DNA of 17,785 bases from Acidobacteriota bacterium (GCA_024640445.1 JAHEEZ010000055.1:1-17785); one strand, 5' to 3'; counted from the stretch's first letter, positions 8,901-14,915 are shown. A program made the numbers and translations. The notes: generated from the letters alone by a model not told the origin.

Positions 8901-8967
8901 GCTCGGGCTCACAAGGCGAGGGCTTTATCTGAAGATCGAAAGATACGGGATCGAACGCGCGGCGTAA
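5914..8967 (+). CDS. TPR-repeat sigma-54-dependent transcriptional activator (AAA+ and Fis-type HTH)
   Basis: 1017-residue bacterial enhancer-binding protein with an unusual sensory half. About residues 30-510 form a long series of TPR-like helical pairs (for example YNNLGINLMLLGDWHKAEEM and QAMRTLARCFLAKGDYKKAI). About 525-660 is a poorly conserved region that may be a GAF-like domain. The AAA+ core (about 683-930) has Walker A GESGTGKE (712-719), the sigma-54 contact loop GAFTGA fully intact (759-764), Walker B GGTLFLDEIGDL, and the REDLYYRLNVI/LRVPPLRER arginine-finger region. A Fis-type helix-turn-helix (about 966-1017) ends the protein. It should therefore remodel RNA polymerase-sigma54 at -24/-12 promoters. 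There is no receiver domain, so input probably comes through protein contacts at the TPR array. The ATG at 5914 was chosen; an in-frame TTG at 5878 adds 12 residues. Neither start has a strong Shine-Dalgarno. No clear -24/-12 site was seen in the window. Confidence 0.93.
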   Translation: MSPASNTQGSGKASPSGRGAKKRRMAEERLSEIFAEVRENLDRGHSSKAESLLRDALENHTHSKEDEARLTRYLSFTLETLGRYRESLEVIDRYDNEDLIGELSPETKISVINQLAIALNNTNEHPKAVTLLHFSLESAQEEGLTSLLGEIYVGLARVYRKLNEFPIAIDNAKKALNHYREQGNWRGMAESYHTIATNSQAEGDSKEALENFQQAIKIVGENPAPFLLGKLYSDMSGTYWFLRRPQDGIECLEKSIEFFSQTEHKVQTIAAYNNLGINLMLLGDWHKAEEMVQRALDIAIEVDHPHIAGILDSLGELKLLRNELDEAQELLEQGIKIAEDRDKQWYAIQAMRTLARCFLAKGDYKKAIATAKETVRICSEMGDNQFSNMARLVLAEAYLRKGDRKRSEAELLEIEENDPESDLFVLGDIQRIRGLAAEVRGDIKTAAHHFNRSVTIFETAQDIYHTALARYHLGAVLAENQPKRASKHLIEASEIFRKLQIPDLYSSAEKLIAGIGPTDGEEAEESASTQLLMQRIAEATASRELLFRELAAVLQQESKASRLIIAEINEQKRYYPFITNGYTPAESSKLIEQLNASKGTDEQETFAKTRNVALYPLKTSSSPAAMLILSPRSGASLKNGSQLRPLLRVVELGMDVCALRSREGVVKAEQEPSPFTSQSLMPGFIHSSPAMTDLVEEVYKIRSSDVTVLVTGESGTGKELVSRAIHLLSTRKDRAFVPFNCTAVPKELAEGHLFGYKRGAFTGAAQDSPGMIRTADGGTLFLDEIGDLPLDVQPKLLRFLQEGEVQPLGEKRPIKVDVRIIAATNMNLEKQVESGLFREDLYYRLNVIRLRVPPLRERRSEIEPIIRYYVNHYSARFSKQNLKITPQAIDLLMVCEWEGNVRQLCNEIQRIVARAEDGDVITPEQLSPELKRSATPIAPTEGSNITPISSRAGNSGVYTIGAKGASLEEAVAELETQIITDSLRRNDGNISKVSRELGLTRRGLYLKIERYGIERAA

Positions 8968-8995
8968 GCCGGTCCCGCGTACACAGCTGCCTTCT

Positions 8996-9025
8996 TTGAC
9001 TATCTCTCATCCCCTGAAGTAGTCT
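8996..9025 (+). promoter_or_regulatory. Weak candidate promoter of the esterase gene
   Basis: TTGACT (8996-9001), an 18-bp spacer and TAGTCT (9020-9025). The -35 is good and the -10 poor. If real, transcription would begin near 9032, which leaves a sensible leader for the ATG at 9092 but almost none for the alternative GTG at 9041. Confidence 0.3.
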
Positions 9026-9091
9026 GACATCCTTGGTCCGGTGGAACCCGCCCGGCCACTTGTTGAATTTCTCGTTCATAGGGAAGAAAGG

Positions 9092-9772
9092 ATGATCAGG
9101 ACCGACGAATCCGTTAAGGCGGAAATAAACCTCTACTACGATCTGTACGTGCCGAAAGGGATCTCGACCCCCGCGCCCCTTTTGATCTCGATCCACGGAT
9201 ACGCCGCACATAAGCGATACATGATGCGCGAGGCGCAGTTGATCGCTCCGGAGAACTTCGCCATAGCCTCGCTCGAAGCTCCGAATCGGTTCTGGCGGAT
9301 TGCGGGCAACGGCGTTTACAAACCGGTCGCAGGATGGCTTACCGATCACAGGGCGGCGGAATCGGTTGCACTGCACCAGAATTTCATCCTGGATGTGATC
9401 CGGAAACACTCCGATGAAGGCACGGTCGATCCGGAACGCGTTTATCTTTACGGATTTTCGCAAGCCTGCGCCCTGAATTTCAGGTTCGCGTTCACCCATC
9501 CGGACACTCTCCGGGGATTCATAGGAGTATGCGGCGGCATACCTTCGGACCTGGGCGAAAATCCGGCATACGCTCCTACAAACGCCGATGTGCTCTATCT
9601 TTATTCGGATAACGACGAGTTCTATCCGCTTGAAAAGTTCAGGGAATATGAAGGCAGGCTTGCCGAATATCTTCCTTCCTTTGAATCGAAGCAATACATC
9701 GCAAAGCACGAAATAACCGAAGAGATGCGCGAGGATATGCGCAACTGGCTAACAGAAAATGAGGCCGCCTGA
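9092..9772 (+). CDS. Alpha/beta-hydrolase, phospholipase/carboxylesterase-type serine esterase
   Basis: 226-residue single-domain serine hydrolase without signal peptide. The fold landmarks are LLISIHGYAAH (31-40, oxyanion-hole HG), the nucleophile elbow YGFSQAC (Ser123), the acid in YSDNDEFYP (Asp173 or Asp175) and the histidine in AKHEITEEM (His206). GFSQ and the (G/K)HEIT.E histidine motif are typical of the bacterial carboxylesterase/lysophospholipase-like branch that also includes dienelactone hydrolases. The substrate is unknown. The ATG at 9092 was chosen because AGGGA (9080-9084) sits 7 nt upstream; a GTG at 9041 would add 17 residues with a poorer ribosome site. It follows the sigma-54 activator by 124 bp and could be cotranscribed or use its own weak promoter. 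The last codons and stop lie within the terminator hairpin. Confidence 0.85.
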   Translation: MIRTDESVKAEINLYYDLYVPKGISTPAPLLISIHGYAAHKRYMMREAQLIAPENFAIASLEAPNRFWRIAGNGVYKPVAGWLTDHRAAESVALHQNFILDVIRKHSDEGTVDPERVYLYGFSQACALNFRFAFTHPDTLRGFIGVCGGIPSDLGENPAYAPTNADVLYLYSDNDEFYPLEKFREYEGRLAEYLPSFESKQYIAKHEITEEMREDMRNWLTENEAA

Positions 9773-9787
9773 ACCGGCGGCCTCATT
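9758..9787. terminator. Bidirectional rho-independent terminator between convergent genes
   Basis: A perfect 12-bp stem, AATGAGGCCGCC (9758-9769) with GGCGGCCTCATT (9776-9787), and a 6-nt loop TGAACC. On the plus strand it is followed by TATTTCATTT. On the minus strand it is followed by a T-rich run from the complement of 9747-9757. The esterase stop codon TGA (9770-9772) forms the first half of the loop, so its last four sense codons are in the stem. The minus-strand protease gene ends 22 bp away at 9809, so one hairpin can serve both. Confidence 0.88.
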
Positions 9788-9808
9788 TATTTCATTTGGG
9801 TTCTGAGA

Positions 9809-10807
9809 TCAGTTGCCTTGTCTGTAAGCGATCCACTGATCGTACATTCTCACATCCTGCAAACCCGAAAACTCAAACATGCAGTAATCGTCAGTGTAGT
9901 CCATGAAATTCCGAATGGGATCGTCACCGGGATCTCTGCGGCAACTATTCCTTCCTGAGGGACAGCCGTATGCAGGCGACTGCTCGGCTGGCGTGTCTGC
10001 AACGTAATCGCCGTTGCCGTTACATCCGCCCTGGAATGTGTGGTAGAGGCCGAGCCAGTGGCCGATCTCGTGGGTCGCGGTGTCACCTTCGTTATAGGGT
10101 GCGGCGGTGCCGCCAGGCAGGCTCTGGTCCAAAAGAACAACTCCGTCGCGGGCCGGACCGCTGTTGTAATCCGAAGGGAAATAGGCATAGCCAAGAATAC
10201 CGCTGCCGGGTCTGCAGGAGTAGATATTCAGATCTTCAGCTGTTCCCTGGTGAAGTGCGTTCTTCATCGACATTTCCGAAGAACCGTAGCAGCCGTTGTA
10301 CCAGGTCGAGTTGGTGGTTCTGTCAGTGCCCGCAAGCGTGAACGTGAACCCTGTGGCTGCATACGCGGCATTTAGAACGTCGATCTGGCTGTTTATCATC
10401 CCCGATGAAATATCGCCATTTGACGCGCCGGAACCCTGATTGATCACGTGCCAGTAAACGTTGACCACAACGTTTTGGGGCGTCGGGTTGGGTGTCGGGG
10501 TCGGAGTCGCGGACGGGCTTGGACTTGGCGATGGCTTTCCTTTGTTTCCGTTTCCGTTCCTGGCTATTGCCGAATTTCCTCTGATCCTCGCCATCCTCGC
10601 CGCGAAATCCATTTCCGCCGCCGCGATCTTTTCCGGATCGTGATTAGTGGCGCAGCCTCTTGTACCGAAAACAACAACCGGCTTCTTCTCGTCATCGCGG
10701 CCGGTCTTATTCTCAAGCTGCGCCCTGGTCGTCTGGCTGACTCCCAGCAGAATGGCAGCAATGACGACGAACCCCGCCACCGCAAGATACACGCTGATCT
10801 TCTTCAT
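9809..10807 (-). CDS. Secreted M43 (pappalysin-type) zinc metalloprotease
   Basis: 332 residues. A signal peptide or N-terminal anchor (MKK.. then a hydrophobic stretch 6-22, probable cleavage after TTRA at about 29) exports it. Residues 92-111 are a Pro/Ser/Thr-rich linker (SPSPSPSATPTPTPNP). The catalytic domain carries the metzincin zinc site HEIGHWLGLYH (His246, His250, His256; general base Glu247) and a Met-turn candidate Met302 in NFMDYTDD. TRGCAT (49-54) and several cysteines (52, 173, 198, 262, 282, 289, 309) suggest disulphides, as in M43B proteases (cytophagalysin, ulilysin). The natural substrate is unknown. An AGGAG is present 12 nt before the start. The gene converges on the esterase through a shared terminator and diverges from the DUF1287 gene. 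Confidence 0.93.
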   Translation of the reverse strand: MKKISVYLAVAGFVVIAAILLGVSQTTRAQLENKTGRDDEKKPVVVFGTRGCATNHDPEKIAAAEMDFAARMARIRGNSAIARNGNGNKGKPSPSPSPSATPTPTPNPTPQNVVVNVYWHVINQGSGASNGDISSGMINSQIDVLNAAYAATGFTFTLAGTDRTTNSTWYNGCYGSSEMSMKNALHQGTAEDLNIYSCRPGSGILGYAYFPSDYNSGPARDGVVLLDQSLPGGTAAPYNEGDTATHEIGHWLGLYHTFQGGCNGNGDYVADTPAEQSPAYGCPSGRNSCRRDPGDDPIRNFMDYTDDYCMFEFSGLQDVRMYDQWIAYRQGN

Positions 10808-10830
10808 ATCCTGTTCATACTCCTGTTTAA

Positions 10831-10860
10831 TTCTTTTTAAGAAGCGGAAGGGGTTCCGCT
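10831..10860 (-). promoter_or_regulatory. Paired hairpins in the leader of the M43 protease gene
   Basis: Just upstream of the protease start are a perfect 7-bp hairpin AGCGGAA/TTCCGCT with a 4-nt loop (10843-10860) and a 5-bp one TTCTT/AAGAA (10831-10843). On the minus strand the structures precede AGGAG and the ATG. This could be a 5' leader stem affecting translation or mRNA stability. A weak terminator read in reverse or a decayed repeat is also possible. Confidence 0.4.
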
Positions 10861-11019
10861 ATTCACACCCGAACCGGCGTTTACGAAAGTTCGAACAAGT
10901 TATGCGTTTTCGGACAAACAGTCAATGATTTTTTGTGGCCAAGAAAAATCGCTGCGCAAACTGATCGCAGGTCACAGTCATCACACCGGCCGTAATATCG
11001 CCTTTAGGATCAACACATT

Positions 11020-11667
11020 ATGAAAAGACACGCAAACCTGACCTGCCTCCCCCTCTTTGTATGCGCCTTCCTTTTCGCCGCCTGCACGGCAAACCCGCAA
11101 ACGGTTTCGGTGGAACAGCCGAAGATACAGGAGATCCATTCTCCGAATGTGAGAAGGATACTCCAGAGCGCTTTACAGCAGACCCACACGGTGACCGGAT
11201 ATACCCAGAAATACTTTTCGATCGACTATCCCGGAGGCGACGTTCCGTCCGACACAGGAGCCTGCACCGATGTGGTGATCCGGGCGATGAGAAATGCAGG
11301 CGTGGATCTTCAGAAAGAGGTGCACGAGGACATGAAGGCGAATTTCACTGAATATCCGCAAAAGTGGGGGCTCAACAGTACCGACACGAATATCGACCAT
11401 CGAAGGGTGCCGAACCTGCAGGCGTACTTCAAAAGGAAAGGCAAATCAGTGCCGGTCAGTTCAAAGGGAAAGGACTACAAACCGGGCGACATCGTCAGTT
11501 GGGATTTGAACGGAAAAGGGATCACACACATAGGCCTGGTTTCCAATCGGTGGAACCCGGCTTCGGGAAGGTACCTGATCATTCACAACATAGGGGGCGG
11601 AACGCGGCTTGAAGACAGGCTCTTCGACTGGGAGATCACGGGACACTACAGGTACTTTGAGGACTGA
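11020..11667 (+). CDS. DUF1287 (YijF-like) lipoprotein, NlpC/P60-like fold
   Basis: 215 residues. A signal peptide ends in LFAAC, so Cys22 is a probable lipidated residue (the lipobox is imperfect, with Phe at -3), placing the protein on the membrane facing the periplasm. The rest matches DUF1287: ACTDVVIRAM (Cys82 at the start of a helix), NIDHRRVPNLQAYF (124-137), YKPGDIVSWDL (153-163), THIGLVS (His170) and LIIHNIGGGT (186-195). Cys82, His170 and the polar residue near 189-190 would form a papain-like catalytic set as in NlpC/P60 and CHAP peptidases, so a role in cell-wall peptide cleavage is an inference; the family is formally uncharacterised. AGGA lies about 10 nt before the ATG. It diverges from the secreted protease, and a 7-bp GC hairpin follows its stop. 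Confidence 0.88.
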   Translation: MKRHANLTCLPLFVCAFLFAACTANPQTVSVEQPKIQEIHSPNVRRILQSALQQTHTVTGYTQKYFSIDYPGGDVPSDTGACTDVVIRAMRNAGVDLQKEVHEDMKANFTEYPQKWGLNSTDTNIDHRRVPNLQAYFKRKGKSVPVSSKGKDYKPGDIVSWDLNGKGITHIGLVSNRWNPASGRYLIIHNIGGGTRLEDRLFDWEITGHYRYFED

Positions 11668-11831
11668 CGGAACGCACGCATCCTGCGTGCACCGAGCGAA
11701 GCTCGAAATCCAGACTGAAAACTGAAAGCCGGAGCACGAAGCAGGCTAAACAGCCCACCGCTTACTTCCGTCTGGCACGCTCCCTGACGGTCGCGTTTCC
11801 GCCTTTGGAAATCCTCAGTACACAGCACTCA
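11668..11831. repeat. Cluster of small hairpins and heptamers between convergent genes
   Basis: Directly after the DUF1287 stop are two hairpins in series: GCACGCA/TGCGTGC with a TCC loop (11674-11690) and CGAGC/GCTCG with a GAA loop (11693-11705). Then follow two perfect heptamers ACTGAAA (11714-11727), a stretch with CTCCCTGACGGTCGCG (11779-11794), and the TCAGTAC/TCATCAC heptamer array entering the hydrolase gene. No gene is present. The hairpins lack a T-tract, so they look more like dispersed palindromic repeats than a classical terminator. Confidence 0.6.
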
Positions 11832-11842
11832 TCACCCATCAC
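11815..11842. repeat. Heptamer array (TCATCAC type) overlapping the hydrolase 3' end
   Basis: Units TCAGTAC, ACAGCAC, TCATCAC and CCATCAC, followed by TTCTTC. This nearly repeats the array at 201-226 (TCAGTAC, TCATCAC, CCATTAC, then GTCTTC). It contains the stop codon (11832-11834, minus strand), so the last residues of the hydrolase (SDG) are encoded by repeat units. Confidence 0.78.
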
Positions 11843-12854
11843 TTCTTCGGGGGATCTGCTCGATCCTTACATCCTCGCTTGTTGATTCTGCAAGGCGGCC
11901 CTTCGGGTCCCTGCAGAATTCGGTTACAAGGTCCGTGAACAATTCAGGCTTTTCTTCCTGCGGGACGTGTCCGCAGTTCTTCAGCACCACAAAACGCGAG
12001 TTCAGGATCGTATCGTAGAGTTTCTCGCCGTTCGAGATCGGGATCACCAGGTCGTTGTCGCCCCAGATCAGGAGCGTAGGCTGTTCGATCAGGTGCGCGT
12101 CCTCCACAATTCTCGAAGCGTCCCAGTTCCTGGATGTAAGAAGTACCGAGCGATGGGCGTCCGCCGCCTTCAGGGGCCTACGAATCGAATCGATCCTTTC
12201 GCGCGTGATCAGGTGATGGTTCGCAGGGTCGATGGTGTTCTGCATACGGAATCTGAGAAACGTTCGTGAATCCACCAGAAAAGGCGTGATCACCTCGCCG
12301 ACTCCCGGGACCTCGGCGAGCTTCAGCACCGGATGGTTCTTCGGGTCGTTGTTGCATACCGCATCTACCAAAACCAGCTTTGCCACCCGCTCGGGATTGT
12401 CCAGCGTGAACCAGGTGCAGACCGCGCCGCCATATGAATTACCTACAAGCGTCGCCCTGCCTATCCCAAGACGGTTCATGAATCTGTTGAGGATCCTGGA
12501 ATGCGAAGCGATCGAATAATCGAACCAGGACGGCTTGTCGGAGAAGCCGAAGCCCGCCAGGTCCGGCGCGACGACGTGAAAGCCGCTTTCGACCAGCATC
12601 GGCGCGACGGTTTTCCATACATATGTCGATGCGGTAAATCCGTGGACGAGAACGAGCGTCGGGTCTGAGGAATCGCCGAATTCCTGGTAATGGATCGATA
12701 TTCCGTCGATGTCGACAAAGTGGGAATGCTCCGAATGGGCGATCAGGTCCGAATTCGCGTGAAAGTCTACAGTGTCGGCACGCGTGAGTAATTTCCAGGC
12801 GACCGCGGCGCCAAGCGCGCCTCCTACCCCAAGTGCGATGTGTTTCTTTTTCAT
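11832..12854 (-). CDS. Membrane-anchored alpha/beta-fold hydrolase
   Basis: 340 residues. An N-terminal hydrophobic segment (about 5-24, HIALGVGGALGAAVAWKLL after MKKK) probably anchors it in the membrane. The hydrolase core follows: VLVHGFTAS (HG at 71-72), nucleophile elbow VGNSYGGA (Ser140), acid in IWGDNDLVIP (Asp268, or less likely Asp266) and histidine in NCGHVPQEEKPE (His296). The order and motifs are those of the epoxide hydrolase/dehalogenase/lipase-like superfamily; a serine nucleophile points to an esterase, lipase or thioesterase-type enzyme, and the substrate cannot be told. About 25 residues after the histidine region are low in conservation features and end inside a heptamer repeat. 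truB ends 47 bp upstream on the same strand, so the two are probably cotranscribed. The start is preceded by AAGGG about 10 nt upstream. Confidence 0.87.
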   Translation of the reverse strand: MKKKHIALGVGGALGAAVAWKLLTRADTVDFHANSDLIAHSEHSHFVDIDGISIHYQEFGDSSDPTLVLVHGFTASTYVWKTVAPMLVESGFHVVAPDLAGFGFSDKPSWFDYSIASHSRILNRFMNRLGIGRATLVGNSYGGAVCTWFTLDNPERVAKLVLVDAVCNNDPKNHPVLKLAEVPGVGEVITPFLVDSRTFLRFRMQNTIDPANHHLITRERIDSIRRPLKAADAHRSVLLTSRNWDASRIVEDAHLIEQPTLLIWGDNDLVIPISNGEKLYDTILNSRFVVLKNCGHVPQEEKPELFTDLVTEFCRDPKGRLAESTSEDVRIEQIPRRSDG

Positions 12855-12901
12855 AGCTTCGTGCCCTTCTGATGCGTGAACTAATTGGCCGGGCTATCCC
12901 C

Positions 12902-13819
12902 TTATACCATAACCAGCTTCGGCCTGATCACCTTTTCCGTTTCATCGTATTCGCCAACCGCCGCGAGCGCGCCTTCTGCTGTCAGCATCGCAATGGGTTC
13001 GCGAATCTCCCGGACCACCGATCCAGGTAGAATTGGCATTCCACGCGCAACGCGTTCAAGATCGGATGCCGAAAGCGCATAACTAACAAGATGCGAAACC
13101 GCCTCTGCCAGCGGGAGTATTGGCGGCAACTCCGCATCAGAGATCGATCTCTCCAGATCTTCAAGTGTAATCGCCTGGTCGATCCTGAACCTTCCCGCGC
13201 GGATCCTCCTCAGTTCGGCAAGATGGCAGCCGATCCCGATCTTTCTTCCGATGTCTTCCGCAAGCGTCCTTATGTAAGTGCCTGCCGAACAGGCTACACG
13301 TAGTCCAAAATGCTTGGTGCCTGTTCCTGCGCCGACCTCGCCCGTCAGTTCAAGTTCGGTTATCAGCACCTTTACCGGCTGCCTCTCGACCTCCACTCCC
13401 TCGCGTGCAAGTTTATAAAGCCGCTTGCCGTCGATCTTCTTAGCAGAATACATCGGCGGGACCTGCTCTACCTCACCCCTGAATTCGTGAAGTGCCTGAG
13501 TGATCGTCTCCGGACCGACAAACTGAAGTTTGTCAGACGAATTGCCATCTGGGTCGTCGCGCCGCTCGCCTGTGACATCTCCCGTGTCCGTTTCGAATCC
13601 AAAACGCAGCACAGCTTCGTATTCCTTTTCATCCGAATGCAGAAAGCGAGCAAGCCGCGTCGCTTTTCCGACGAGCATGACGAGAACACCCGTCGCGAAT
13701 GGATCGAGCGTACCTGTGTGCCCTATCTTCTTTGTTTTCAGTATTCTGCGCAGTCGTGCGACAACGTCGTGCGATGTCAGACCCGCGGGTTTGTCGATAA
13801 TGATCAGACCGTCCGGCAT
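12902..13819 (-). CDS. truB: tRNA pseudouridine(55) synthase TruB
   Basis: Isomerises U55 to pseudouridine in the T-loop of tRNAs. The 305 residues match the family. The N-terminal MPDGLIIIDKPAGLTSHDVV is the standard TruB start, KKIGHTGTLDPFATGVL carries the catalytic Asp39, and VACSAGTYIRTLAEDIG is the conserved RTL/AGTYIR motif. A C-terminal PUA-like segment is seen in the last ~70 residues. I chose the ATG at 13819 because it matches the family N-terminus; the frame stays open to a TTG at 13855 that would add 12 unusual residues. The gene is divergent from recX and probably leads an operon with the downstream alpha/beta hydrolase. Confidence 0.96.
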   Translation of the reverse strand: MPDGLIIIDKPAGLTSHDVVARLRRILKTKKIGHTGTLDPFATGVLVMLVGKATRLARFLHSDEKEYEAVLRFGFETDTGDVTGERRDDPDGNSSDKLQFVGPETITQALHEFRGEVEQVPPMYSAKKIDGKRLYKLAREGVEVERQPVKVLITELELTGEVGAGTGTKHFGLRVACSAGTYIRTLAEDIGRKIGIGCHLAELRRIRAGRFRIDQAITLEDLERSISDAELPPILPLAEAVSHLVSYALSASDLERVARGMPILPGSVVREIREPIAMLTAEGALAAVGEYDETEKVIRPKLVMV

Positions 13820-14037
13820 ATTGGAGATTGTGTTTCCCCCCGTTTCGTTTTGCAAGCGACGGAGGTTAAACTTCCCACTGCGCAGGGGAAGTCAGACACA
13901 GATGAACGAAGATGAAGAAAGGAGGGTGTTTGGAGAAATACTGGATACTCAACGATGGTGCAACTGACGAAAGGGGAGATCCCCTTCGATCTCTCTCCAT
14001 CCGTGTTCATCCGTTTCCATCTTCCGCTAAGTAGAAT
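13820..14037. repeat. truB-recX divergent region with inverted GATGAAC repeats and hairpins
   Basis: About 218 bases without a gene. A hairpin ACTTCCC/GGGAAGT is at 13870-13892. GATGAAC-type repeats occur inverted at 13901-13917 and 13995-14011 (13 of 17 positions match after reverse complement), the right copy belonging to decamers ATCCGTGTTC and ATCCGTTTCC (13999-14018). Between them is AAGGGGA/TCCCCTT (13971-13986) and the alternative pairing GAGATC/GATCTC (13976-13993). The two promoters should lie here, but I could not identify convincing boxes. Confidence 0.55.
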
Positions 14038-14562
14038 ATGCGTCGATTCAAGAAACCCATCACCGACGAAGATAGGGACGTCAAAGATCCCGAGAAGGCT
14101 CGTCAGAAGACCTTTGACCGGGCCGTGAACCTCCTCACGTTCAGACCGCGGTCGGAAGCGGAGCTGAAGGAACGGCTGCTTGAAAAGCCCTGGACCAACG
14201 CGGAGATCGTCGATGAAGTGGTTGAGAAACTGAAGTCGTACAACTACGTCAACGACGAGGACTACTCCGTGTCGCTTGCCTCTTCAAAACTGAGGCAGAA
14301 GCCGGTCGGCCGGCACCGCCTGCGACAGGATCTGAGACGAAAGAAACTCGACAAGCAGGTGATCGAAACCGCGCTTGAAAAGGCGTTCGAAGAATATCCG
14401 GAAAGCGAGATGATCGATCTGGCGATCGAGAAACGTTTGAGGATAAAGGGCCGGCCCGAATCGCGCGCTGACCAGAAGAAGTTGTTCGACTATCTGATGC
14501 GCCTGGGCTTCGATTACGACCTGATCCGCGACAAGATCGGGACATTGGACGTTGACCATTGA
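14038..14562 (+). CDS. recX: Regulatory protein RecX
   Basis: Small helical protein that binds RecA filaments and limits their extension and activity. 174 residues, three-helix repeats typical of RecX: FDRAVNLLTFRPRSEAELKERLLEK (family signature ARxxLxxRxRSxxELxxxLxxK), IVDEVVEKLKSYNYVNDEDYSVSLASSKLRQKPVGRHRLRQDLRRKKL (the central G(K/R)xxLxxELxxKG-like block) and a C-terminal block FDYLMRLGFDYDLIRDKI. An N-terminal extension of about 28 charged residues precedes the first repeat. No recA is in the window, but alaS follows, reproducing part of the recA-recX-alaS order known from many bacteria. No evident Shine-Dalgarno. The last residues (TLDVDH) are encoded in a heptamer array. Confidence 0.92.
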   Translation: MRRFKKPITDEDRDVKDPEKARQKTFDRAVNLLTFRPRSEAELKERLLEKPWTNAEIVDEVVEKLKSYNYVNDEDYSVSLASSKLRQKPVGRHRLRQDLRRKKLDKQVIETALEKAFEEYPESEMIDLAIEKRLRIKGRPESRADQKKLFDYLMRLGFDYDLIRDKIGTLDVDH

Positions 14563-14625
14563 TCAATGACGGCTGTCTTCTGACTTCTGACTTCTGATTT
14601 CTGATTTCTGACTTCTGACTTCTCT
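14541..14625. repeat. Two adjoining heptamer arrays across the recX 3' end
   Basis: First array: GACATTG, GACGTTG, ACCATTG, ATCAATG, ACGGCTG (14541-14575), containing the recX stop TGA (14560-14562). Second array: CTTCTGA x3, TTTCTGA x2, CTTCTGA, then CTTCTCT (14577-14625). Both have an exact 7-bp period but unrelated unit sequences. Confidence 0.85.
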
Positions 14626-14627
14626 TC

Positions 14628-14731
14628 CTTTGCGTCATTGCGCCTTTGCGGGAACCTCGTCGTGAATCGTAAAACGTGAATCGTGAATGAAAGAGAAGAA
14701 AGATCTACCGCAAAGGCGCGAAGACGCAAAG
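14628..14731. repeat. Inverted octamer repeats flanking CGTGAAT heptamers
   Basis: The left arm has CTTTGCGT, CATTGCGC and CTTTGCGG (14628-14651). The right arm has CCGCAAAG, GCGCGAAG and ACGCAAAG (14708-14731). The arms match 22 of 24 positions after reverse complement, so the RNA or single-stranded DNA could fold into a long hairpin with a 56-nt loop. The loop contains CGTGAAT, CGTAAAA, CGTGAAT, CGTGAAT (14661-14688). Confidence 0.85.
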
Positions 14732-14784
14732 AAAATATGGCGGATTGGGCGGGCGCAGACTCCAGGCACCTTCGCTCCGCTCGC

Positions 14785-14868
<84 letters not shown>

Positions 14869-14901
14869 GGATGATAAAATCACCTTTTATCCAAAAGGGC
14901 A

Positions 14902-14907
14902 TATAGA
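14902..14907 (+). promoter_or_regulatory. Possible -10 box (TATAGA) immediately before alaS
   Basis: TATAGA lies 8 nt before the alaS ATG, so transcription from it would begin at or within a base or two of the start codon (leaderless). No convincing -35 is seen 17 bp upstream. AAAAGGG (14892-14898) is too far away to act as a normal ribosome site. Tentative. Confidence 0.25.
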
Positions 14908-14915
14908 ATCACGTT

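Noticed and set aside
11772..11790. TGGCAC as a -24 box for a sigma-54 promoter
   Set aside because: The -12 TTGC element is missing at the required spacing and the site lies in repeat DNA between convergent genes.
13820..13855. N-terminal extension of TruB from a TTG start
   Set aside because: The 12 extra residues do not fit the TruB N-terminus, whereas the ATG at 13819 begins exactly at the conserved GLIIIDKP motif.
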